DNA of 19,994 nucleotides from Chloroflexota bacterium (GTDB taxonomy: Bacteria; Chloroflexota; UBA11872): the NCBI GenBank assembly GCA_028875175.1, contig JAPPFO010000094.1, positions 1 to 19,994 on the forward strand, given 5' to 3'. Below the pieces are notes generated by a model that was not told the origin of the DNA, searched no databases, and was given only the letters and a program-made list of their open reading frames with translations. The number at the start of each line of letters is the position of its first letter. Position 1 is the first letter of the stretch. Positions 8,020-14,397 of this stretch are shown here, piece after piece. A program made the translations under genes and the position numbers.

Positions 8020-11000
8020 GCCGCCTTCCGTTCGCGGCGCTCGCGTCGATCTTCCTGCTCACGCCGCTGGGCGCGTTGGCGGAGGCGGGCCGCCCGTCGC
8101 TGTTCACGAGCGAGGCGAGGGCGCCGACGGCCGCTTTCGGCGGTGCGGCGTTGCTTGAATCCGGGACCGACGAGGCGGGCGGGCCTCCATCCCCGCGCAT
8201 TGCCCGCGTCGACATCGACGGCCTTGGGCGGGTTCGCGACGGGGTGCTGTCCGGGCGCCCCCAGGGCCTGCGCCTCAACCTGCTCAACGGCGTCGAGTTC
8301 GAGGCGAGGATCGAGCGGGGCGCGCCGACGGCGACGGGCTACACGCTGTCCGGCCCCCTGCCGGACGTGCCGTTCGGCCGCGTCGTGCTGGTGGTGAACG
8401 GCGGGCGGACGGCGGGCCGGGTGTACACGCCCCAAGGCAACTACGCCATCCACACGACCGGCGCGATGCAGACGGTGGAGCGGATGGGCTCCGAGCCCTG
8501 GCGCTGCGGGGTGGAGGTCCCCTGGGAGGGCGCAGACGCGCGGGACGGCGGGTCCGCGCCCTCCTGGCCCGGCTTCCACGGGCCTGGGCCGGGCGGCTTC
8601 GCGCCGAAGCGCGGGGAGGGGGCTGGCGCGCGTTCCCGGACGCCGGCGCCAACCGAAGCCGGCGATGCCGGGGCGTCCGAGCCCGACGACGGCAACGTGG
8701 TTGACGTGCTGGTGGTGTACCCCTCGTTCGCGCGCGATCTTGAGGGCGGCTACGAGCCCATGCTGGACCTGATCGACCTGGACATCGCGACGGCCAACGA
8801 GGCCTACGCGGCGAGCGGCGTCGACCTGCGGGTGTCGCTCGCGGCGGCCGTGGAGGTGGAGTACGACTGGTTCCTTCACGAGCGGTTCTCCGATGCCGAC
8901 GTCACCTACGTCTGGGGGCGCGCGCTCGGCCATCTCGCCCGGCGCGATGACGGACTCTTGGACGAGGTGCACGCGCTGCGCGACCGCCATGCGGCGGACT
9001 TGGTGCTGATGCACCTTGGCGGGCGCAACCACGCCGAAATGGGCGGTTACTTGATCCGCGGGATCGCCTACCGGCTGGGCGAGGTGTCGCGCCGAACGGT
9101 CGAGGACTTCGGGTTCTCGGTGGCGCTGTCGGGCGACGGCACGGTCGTGGCCCACGAGCTCGGCCACAGCATGGGGCTGCTGCACGACCGCCACGACGAC
9201 GTCGGCAACGAGCCGTTCCCCTACAGCCACGGGTTCCGCTACGTGCACGCCGCGCCGTGGGGCGACACCGGCCGCCACTTCAGCCCCGCGACATACGGGA
9301 CCGTCATGTCGCAGCATTCCCGTGCGGGAAAGTCCGGCTTCGTGCTGGCGTTCTCCAACCCGCAGCTGAGCCACCCCCAGGACCCGGAGCTGAAGCTGGG
9401 CGTGCCCGGCGACGAGCCCTCCTCGGCCGCGGACGGCCCGGCGGACGCGACGCGCCACCTGAACGAACTGCGCGGCGTTCTGGCCAACGTGCGGGCGCGG
9501 GAGGACGCGGACCCCTGCCGCTACGAAGTGACCGGCGACACGGGCACGCTGCCGCCCGGCGAGGGCGCCTACCGGGTTCGGGTGGAGACCGGCGCCGGCT
9601 GCCCCTGGTCGGCGTCGGCCGGGGAGTGGGTGGCGTCCGTGTCGCCGGCCAGCGGGACGGGGAGCGGCGCCGTCGAGGTCTCGGTCGGGGCGAACGACGG
9701 CTGGGAGCGCCCGCTGGAGGTTCTGGTTGCGGGGAGGCCGCACGCCCGGCGGCAGGCCGGCTCGCGGGCGATCACGCCGGTGTGCGAGCGCTCGCTGGAA
9801 ATCAAAAGTTGGCTGGTGGTGAGGCACCCGGATCGAAAGCTCATCCATCCGCCGTTCGACGACGAGACACCCTGCGAGGACTTGAACTTCGACGGTGCGT
9901 ACCTCGCGAGCGTGCGCCACATCAACAGGGACCGGCCGTCGGGGACTAAATACAGCGGCCTATTGCTCGACGGTTCGGGGCTGAAGGCCGGGGACTTCGA
10001 CGGCCTGACCGGGTTGGCGGAGCTGCAGCTGGAGGTTGCGAAGACGCTTCCGGCGGGCCTGTTTTCCGGCCTGACCGGGTTGAAGCGGCTGAGGCTGGTG
10101 GATGCGGAGACGCTTCCGGCGGGCCTTTTCTCCGGACTGACCGGGCTTAGGTTCCTAGAGGTTGAGCCGTACTTCGTGTTTCCGAGGCGCGGAAGCCTCT
10201 TGAGGCGCATCGGGCCGGGCGCGTTTCGGGGGCTGCCCGGATTGCTCAGATTGAGGATATTGGGGCACCGGGTCGGCACGTTCTCCCCCGGGACCTTTGA
10301 AGGGATGCCGAGCCTGCTTGGCTTGGAGATTTGGAACGGTCCGCCTTGGGCGGACCAGGAGCCGCCGCTGCCGGTTACGAGGTTCGAGCCGGGCGCGCTG
10401 GCGGGGCTTCCGAACCTGCGCCAGCTGTGGATTCTCGCCCACAGCATGGAGGGAATGGAAGCTGGCGTATTCAACGAATTGGGCAGGCTCGGCACCTTGA
10501 GCCTGCGGGGCAACGGGCTTGAGTGGGTCGCGCCGGGCGCGTTTGACGGCCTGCGCGAACTGCGTCATCTGCGATTGATCGAAAACGGCCTTTCGACCTT
10601 GCCGGCAGGGTTGTTCGGCGATTTGGCCACGCTGGAAAACCTGGCTATCTGGGGAAACAGGCTGGCCAAGCTGCCGCTCGGCGCGTTCGAAGGCCTGCGG
10701 GATCTTAAACAGTTGATCTTGTCGAGCAACCGGCTGGCGACCCTTGAGCCCGGCACGTTTTCGGGAATGCCGAGCCTGAGGGGGTTGGACCTGCAGGACA
10801 ACAGGCTGCGGAACCTGCAGCCCGGCGTGTTTGAGGGCCTTGAGTCCCTGGACGATCTTGCCCTGCGGCACAACCCTCTGGGCGGGATCCGCGCGGGCGC
10901 CTTCAAGGGCCTCCGCAACCTTCGCCTGCTGTACTTGGCGTATGCGGACGTCACGTCGCTGGCGCCGGGCGTGTTCGACGACACGCCCGGCCTGGCAGTT

Positions 11001-13175
11001 CTGGACTTGGAGAAGAGCCGGCTGCGGAGCATTGCCCCCGGCACGTTCCGCGGGCTGCACCTGCGCGGGCTGCACTTGGGGAGCAATCCGGGCGCGCCGT
11101 TCGCGTTCGCGCCAAGGCCCGTGGTACACCCGGCATGGGACCCGGCGGCTGGCGGGCCGGTCGAGGCCGCCGTGGAGGTCCTCCCGGAGGCGCCCTTCCC
11201 GGTCGATGCGGCACTTGAAGCCTCGAACGGGTCGCTCTCAGCCAAGGCGGTTCACGTACCCCCGGGCGGGCCGCTCGGCAACGCGGCCGTCTCCGTCACC
11301 CCGGACGGCGACGGGCCGGTGACCGTGCGCGTCGGCCAGGCGCGGTGGCCGGAGGACTTGGGCCGGGAGGTGGCGCTCCCCCCCGTTGGCGGCGGACTGG
11401 TGATCGCCGTGGACTACCGGTATGGCTACTCCGGCTTCCGGGTGGAGCCGGGCCCGCCGCTGGTGCTGCAGGGGATCGCCGACCGGGCGCTGACGGTCGG
11501 GCGCGGGCCGGAGGCGATCGACCTGGCCGACGCGTTCCCCCGTTCGCTGGGCCCTGCGGACTACGCGGCGGAGTCGAGCGACGGGGCGGTGGCGGCGGTC
11601 TCCGTCGAGGACGGCGCGCTGGCCGTTTCGCCCCGCAGCGCGGGCAGCGCGACGGTGACGGTCACGGCGACGGCGGCGGACGGCGTGACGCTGACCCGCG
11701 AGTTCCGGGTGACGGTGCGCGCCCCCTCGGTGCCGCTGCTCCTCTCGGGCTCGAACCCCCAGCGCGAGGGGTTCGTGCGGCTGATCAACCGCTCCGACCA
11801 TGCCGGTGCGGTGCGCGTCACGGCGTTCGACGACGGCGGCGCGCGCTTCGGCCCGGTGGACCTGCGGCTCAAGGCCAACGGGGCCGCGCACTTCAACTCC
11901 GGCGACCTGGAGGACGGGAACGCGGCCAAGGGGCTGCCTGAGGGCATCGGCGCCGGGCAGGGCGACTGGCGGCTGGAGTTCGAGAGCGACCTAGACATCG
12001 ATGCGCTGGCCTACGTGCGCACCCGCGACGGCTTCGTGACCGGCATGCACGGCACCGCCCCGGCAGAGGGGGGCGTCCACCGGATCGCCACCTTCAACCC
12101 GGCGAGCAACGACCGGCAGGTGAGCCGGCTGCGGGTGGTGAATCCGGGCCCGGAGGCGGCGGAGGTGATGGTGCGGGGCGTTGACGACGCGGGCGCGTCG
12201 CCCGGCGGCCCGGTGGTGTTCACGGTGCCCGCGGGGGCCGCGCGCGAGTTCACCGCCCATGAACTGGAGGGCGGCGGCCCCGGCTTGGAGGGCAATCTGG
12301 GGGACGGAGAAGGCAAGTGGCGCCTTGAGGTCGAGTCCAGCGCGAACGTGGCGGCGATGAGCCTGCTGGAGAGCGTGGCGACCGGGCACCTGACCAACCT
12401 GTCCTCCGTGCCCCCGCCCCCCGGGGCGGACGGCGCGCATCGGTTGGCGCTGTTCCCGGCGGCGTCGCGGGACTGGCAGGGGTTCGCGCGGGTGGTCAAC
12501 CGGTCGGACCAGGACGGGACGGTGCGCATCGAGGCTTACGACGACGCAGGCGAAGGATACGGTCCGCTGGAACTGTCGATCGGCGCCGGCGACACGGCGC
12601 ACTTCAACTCCGACGACCTGGAGCTCGGCAACGCGGGCAAGGGGCTTTCGGGCAGCACGGGGCCGGGCGAGGGCGACTGGCGGCTGGAGATGACCAGCGC
12701 CCTGGATTTCGAGGCGCTCGGCTACGTCCGCACCCGGGACGGCTTCCTGGCGGCGGTGCACGATGTGGCGCCGCTCGAGGACGGGCGCCGCCGGGTGGCG
12801 ATCTTCAACCCCGGCAGCAACCACCGGCAGGTGAGCCGGCTGCGGCTGGTGAACCCGACGCCCAGGGATGTCCGATTGTCGGTGGTGGGGACCGACGACG
12901 CGGGCGGGGCGCCCCCCCAGCGGGGCGCGACCTGGGTTCTCGTTCCCGCCGGCCAGGCGCTGACGCTGGACGCGGGGGAGTTGGAGGCGGGGGTCTCGAA
13001 CTACCAGGACAGGCCGGTGGATGACGCTTTGTGGGGCTTCTGGGCCCGGTGGCCGTTGGGGGACGGCACGGGCAAGTGGCGGCTGTCGGTGGTCGGCGAG
13101 CCGGGCGTGCTGGTCCAGAGCCTGCTGGAAAGCCCCACCGGGCACCTCACCAATCTGTCGTCGGACGGGCGATGA
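8016..13175 (+). CDS. B1: secreted reprolysin-like zinc metalloprotease with LRR and C-terminal repeat modules
   Basis: 1719 residues from a GTG start, chosen because a signal peptide follows at once (hydrophobic ASIFLLTPLG, cleavage likely after ALA at 22). Residues 60-160 are a beta-rich prodomain ending in PWRCGVEVP (Cys164). A Pro/Gly-rich linker leads to the catalytic domain (from ~228, VVDVLVVYPSF), with HELGHSMGLLHD at 380-391: zinc ligands His380, His384 and His390, catalytic Glu381. Met431 in YGTVMSQ is the probable Met-turn, so this is a metzincin of the reprolysin type. Next come a BACON-like domain (501-593, GCPWSAS and GSGAVEVSV), about 15 leucine-rich repeats (640-1032), a beta-rich linker, an Ig/Big2-like domain (1152-1235) and four ~115-residue repeats (1238-1719) with HFNSGDLE and GDWRLE motifs. 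It is likely cell-surface or extracellular; the substrate is unknown, perhaps A1 or a host protein. Its close paralogue is the gene at 14395-19446. Confidence 0.92.
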   Translation: MSRLPFAALASIFLLTPLGALAEAGRPSLFTSEARAPTAAFGGAALLESGTDEAGGPPSPRIARVDIDGLGRVRDGVLSGRPQGLRLNLLNGVEFEARIERGAPTATGYTLSGPLPDVPFGRVVLVVNGGRTAGRVYTPQGNYAIHTTGAMQTVERMGSEPWRCGVEVPWEGADARDGGSAPSWPGFHGPGPGGFAPKRGEGAGARSRTPAPTEAGDAGASEPDDGNVVDVLVVYPSFARDLEGGYEPMLDLIDLDIATANEAYAASGVDLRVSLAAAVEVEYDWFLHERFSDADVTYVWGRALGHLARRDDGLLDEVHALRDRHAADLVLMHLGGRNHAEMGGYLIRGIAYRLGEVSRRTVEDFGFSVALSGDGTVVAHELGHSMGLLHDRHDDVGNEPFPYSHGFRYVHAAPWGDTGRHFSPATYGTVMSQHSRAGKSGFVLAFSNPQLSHPQDPELKLGVPGDEPSSAADGPADATRHLNELRGVLANVRAREDADPCRYEVTGDTGTLPPGEGAYRVRVETGAGCPWSASAGEWVASVSPASGTGSGAVEVSVGANDGWERPLEVLVAGRPHARRQAGSRAITPVCERSLEIKSWLVVRHPDRKLIHPPFDDETPCEDLNFDGAYLASVRHINRDRPSGTKYSGLLLDGSGLKAGDFDGLTGLAELQLEVAKTLPAGLFSGLTGLKRLRLVDAETLPAGLFSGLTGLRFLEVEPYFVFPRRGSLLRRIGPGAFRGLPGLLRLRILGHRVGTFSPGTFEGMPSLLGLEIWNGPPWADQEPPLPVTRFEPGALAGLPNLRQLWILAHSMEGMEAGVFNELGRLGTLSLRGNGLEWVAPGAFDGLRELRHLRLIENGLSTLPAGLFGDLATLENLAIWGNRLAKLPLGAFEGLRDLKQLILSSNRLATLEPGTFSGMPSLRGLDLQDNRLRNLQPGVFEGLESLDDLALRHNPLGGIRAGAFKGLRNLRLLYLAYADVTSLAPGVFDDTPGLAVLDLEKSRLRSIAPGTFRGLHLRGLHLGSNPGAPFAFAPRPVVHPAWDPAAGGPVEAAVEVLPEAPFPVDAALEASNGSLSAKAVHVPPGGPLGNAAVSVTPDGDGPVTVRVGQARWPEDLGREVALPPVGGGLVIAVDYRYGYSGFRVEPGPPLVLQGIADRALTVGRGPEAIDLADAFPRSLGPADYAAESSDGAVAAVSVEDGALAVSPRSAGSATVTVTATAADGVTLTREFRVTVRAPSVPLLLSGSNPQREGFVRLINRSDHAGAVRVTAFDDGGARFGPVDLRLKANGAAHFNSGDLEDGNAAKGLPEGIGAGQGDWRLEFESDLDIDALAYVRTRDGFVTGMHGTAPAEGGVHRIATFNPASNDRQVSRLRVVNPGPEAAEVMVRGVDDAGASPGGPVVFTVPAGAAREFTAHELEGGGPGLEGNLGDGEGKWRLEVESSANVAAMSLLESVATGHLTNLSSVPPPPGADGAHRLALFPAASRDWQGFARVVNRSDQDGTVRIEAYDDAGEGYGPLELSIGAGDTAHFNSDDLELGNAGKGLSGSTGPGEGDWRLEMTSALDFEALGYVRTRDGFLAAVHDVAPLEDGRRRVAIFNPGSNHRQVSRLRLVNPTPRDVRLSVVGTDDAGGAPPQRGATWVLVPAGQALTLDAGELEAGVSNYQDRPVDDALWGFWARWPLGDGTGKWRLSVVGEPGVLVQSLLESPTGHLTNLSSDGR
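9930..11112 (+). repeat. Leucine-rich repeat array in B1 (~15 repeats)
   Basis: Repeats of ~24 residues follow the pattern F.GL..L..L.L..N.L..L.PG, as in FEGLRDLKQLILSSNRLATL. Repeats 3 and 5 carry longer insertions (around FPRRGSLLRRIGPGA and DQEPPLPVTRFEPGA). LRR arrays form curved solenoids that usually bind proteins, so this part probably targets the protease. Confidence 0.88.
11730..13172 (+). repeat. Four tandem C-terminal repeats in B1
   Basis: Residues 1238-1719 fall into four units of about 110-130 residues. Units 1 and 3 match each other best (INRSD/VNRSD, FDDGG or YDDAG, HFNS.DLE.GNA.KGL, G.GDWRLE, YVRTRDGF), as do units 2 and 4 (FNP.SN.RQVSRLR.VNP, VPAG, LGDG.GKWRL, SLLES.TGHLTNLSS). 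The array therefore looks like a doubled ~230-residue pair. I know no characterised function for this module. Confidence 0.82.
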
Positions 13176-13190
13176 GGCGAAGGGGATGCC

Positions 13191-13396
13191 TTATTCTGCC
13201 GCAAAGCAAGTCAGCTCCACGGTCGGTGGCGAGGCGACGGTGAGGCGGGCGCGCACCCGGGCGTCGCCGGCGCCGCTGTTGAGTTGTTGATACACCCAGC
13301 GGCCCTCGGCGTCCGAGCGGGCGTTGATGTTCACTCGGCAGCCCCCCTCGCTGGCCCGTCGGCCGAGACGCTTGAGTGTGCCCTGCACGGCGCTGG
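13191..13396 (-). pseudogene. C1': 3' fragment of gene C
   Basis: On the minus strand this encodes the last ~67 residues of the protein made at 19586-19994 (RVNINARSDAEGRWVYQQ is shared). Bases 13195-13396 match 19605-19806 without gaps. It lacks the 5' part of the gene and stops at TAA (13191-13193) five residues earlier than C. An ATG at 13386-13388 could start a 65-residue peptide, but I see no sign that it is a real gene. It is cut at 13396 by the A2 tail and lies 15 bases beyond the B1 stop, convergent with B1. Confidence 0.85.
13195..13396. repeat. 202-bp direct repeat, copy 1
   Basis: Aligned by eye with 19605-19806 at a constant offset of 6410: 196 of 202 bases agree, with mismatches at 13197, 13209, 13347, 13356, 13359 and 13368. 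Both copies have the same orientation. Confidence 0.93.
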
Positions 13397-13488
13397 AGAT
13401 TCAGGTCACCGGCGTGGGCGTTGGCGAGACGGACGTGATGGTGAAGACCGATCATGGCGAGCTGCGCCTGCCGGTGGTGGTCAAGTGA
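13396..13488 (+). pseudogene. A2 tail: last ~30 codons of an A-type adhesin gene
   Basis: In frame with the stop TGA at 13486-13488 it reads EIQVTGVGVGETDVMVKTDH and ends LRLPVVVK. The end of A1 reads IRVTGVGVGRTHVILQTD then LRLPVAVK, so this is the 3' end of a paralogue whose body is gone. It begins abruptly where the C1' homology stops (13396) and lies 16 bases before the B2 start, the same A-then-B arrangement as A1/B1. Confidence 0.83.
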
Positions 13489-13493
13489 CAAGC

Positions 13494-13498
13494 GGAGG
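13494..13498 (+). promoter_or_regulatory. Shine-Dalgarno for the B2 head ORF
   Basis: GGAGG sits 6 bases before the ATG at 13505. It is the clearest ribosome binding site in the window and fixes this start over in-frame codons further upstream, which would precede the signal peptide with unrelated sequence. Confidence 0.75.
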
Positions 13499-13504
13499 CG
13501 AAGG

Positions 13505-14395
13505 ATGAAAGGCAAACTCCGGTTCTGGGCGCCGCTGAGAGGCGCCCGTTCGCCGCTGGCGCTAGTGGCCTGGGCGTTGCTCCTGCCGTCAGCCACGCTG
13601 GCGGCGCAGGCCGACTTGGCGTCGCTGTTCACGAAGGACGCACGCGCGCCGGTGGCCGGTCCCGTAGGCAGGCCGGCCGCCGGAGCGGCCACCGGCGAGC
13701 CAGCCGGCATCGGGCGCAGCCGCATCGCTCGGGTGGACCTCGGGCGCTTGAGCGAACTGCGCGAGGCCGTTGTGTCCGGGCGCCCGGGCAAGCTGCGGCT
13801 GAACCTACTCCACGGCGTCGAGCACCTAGCGACGGTCGAGCGGAGCGCGCCCACGGCGTCCGGCTACACCCTGTCCGGCCCGCTGGACAACGTGCCGTTC
13901 GGCCGCGCGGTGCTGGTGGTCAACGGCGGCACGGTGATGGGCCGCGTTTACACGCCCCAGGGCGCCTGGTCGATCCGCACGGCGGGGGCCGTGCAGGTGG
14001 TGGAGCCGATGGAAGGGGAGCCCTGGCGCTGCGGTGACCTACGGCTTCCCCGCCAACCAGGCCTTTCCGGTTACCAGGACGGTCACGGTTACGGACGCCA
14101 GACCCAAAACGGACAAGGACACCGCCACCATCGAGAAGCCCGGCGCAAGCGCCGCGGCGTCCAGCAGCGAGGGCGAGGACTCCGCCTTGGAGGTGCCGCT
14201 CGACGGCGAACTGCTCTTCGTCTGGAGCGGCGGGGGCGAGGTGGAGGCGCGCTCGATGGACGAGGGCGTGGTCCGCGTCAGCGTCTCGTCCCCGACGATT
14301 CGGATCACGGGCGTTGGCCTTGGCGAGACGCAGGTTGTCTTCAAGGCAGGCGGCGAGGAGCTGGCGCTGCGGGTGGCGGTGCGGTGAATTCGTGA
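13505..14395 (+). CDS. B2 head: truncated metalloprotease (signal peptide and prodomain) running out of frame into an A-type tail
   Basis: The ATG at 13505 follows GGAGG and starts a signal peptide (basic MKGKLRFW..., then LALVAWALLLPSATLA, cleavage near residue 34-36). Residues 37-177 match the B1 and B3 prodomains (IARVDLGRL, LRLNLLHGVEH, SGYTLSGPLDNVPFG, GRVYTPQG) up to EPWRCG with Cys176. Homology to B proteins ends at about 14033. From there the DNA is the 3' end of an A-type gene in another frame, so the last ~120 residues are an Arg/Gly-rich out-of-frame translation with no expected fold. The catalytic, LRR and repeat regions are absent: a decayed paralogue by origin. The ORF is nevertheless intact and has a good ribosome site, so a secreted free prodomain could be made. 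Its TGA overlaps the B3 ATG by one base. Confidence 0.7.
   Translation: MKGKLRFWAPLRGARSPLALVAWALLLPSATLAAQADLASLFTKDARAPVAGPVGRPAAGAATGEPAGIGRSRIARVDLGRLSELREAVVSGRPGKLRLNLLHGVEHLATVERSAPTASGYTLSGPLDNVPFGRAVLVVNGGTVMGRVYTPQGAWSIRTAGAVQVVEPMEGEPWRCGDLRLPRQPGLSGYQDGHGYGRQTQNGQGHRHHREARRKRRGVQQRGRGLRLGGAARRRTALRLERRGRGGGALDGRGRGPRQRLVPDDSDHGRWPWRDAGCLQGRRRGAGAAGGGAVNS
14034..14387 (+). pseudogene. A3 tail: last ~117 codons of a third A-type adhesin gene
   Basis: Read in the frame of the GTG at 14034, it gives the end of a PKD-like domain (RTVTVTDARPKTDKDTATI), a Ser-rich linker, and the A-type C-terminal domain (LEVPLDGELLFVWSGGGEVE ... IRITGVGLGETQVV ... LRVAVR, stop TGA 14385-14387). A1 has the same order (LEVPLGGDLRLIWGEDSAV, IRVTGVGVGRTHVI). 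The 5' part is missing and is replaced by the B2 head. The GTG at 14034 is probably fortuitous, since it falls exactly at the join. It ends 7 bases before the B3 start. Confidence 0.83.
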
Positions 14396-14397
14396 TG
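14393..14397 (+). promoter_or_regulatory. TGATG stop/start overlap between the B2 ORF and B3
   Basis: TGA at 14393-14395 ends the B2 frame and ATG at 14395-14397 starts B3. No Shine-Dalgarno sequence is evident before this ATG, so ribosomes arriving from the chimeric B2 ORF may supply B3 by re-initiation. Confidence 0.5.

Noticed and set aside
7680..9920. 746-codon open frame on the minus strand across the A1/B1 junction
   Set aside because: Spans two convincing plus-strand genes; Arg/His/Val-rich with no recognisable domain.
11378..12918. Runs of seven C (11378-11384, 12912-12918) as phase-variation tracts
   Set aside because: Seven C is short for slipped-strand switching and such runs occur by chance in this GC-rich gene.
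14028..14040. Programmed +1 frameshift joining the B2 head to the A3 tail
   Set aside because: The join links N-terminal protease homology to C-terminal adhesin homology and no slippery stop such as CTT TGA lies in the B2 frame. A deletion junction explains it better.
13176..14394. Insertion sequence or phage scar as cause of the fragments
   Set aside because: No transposase fragment, terminal inverted repeats or target-site duplication was seen; all pieces derive from genes A, B and C.
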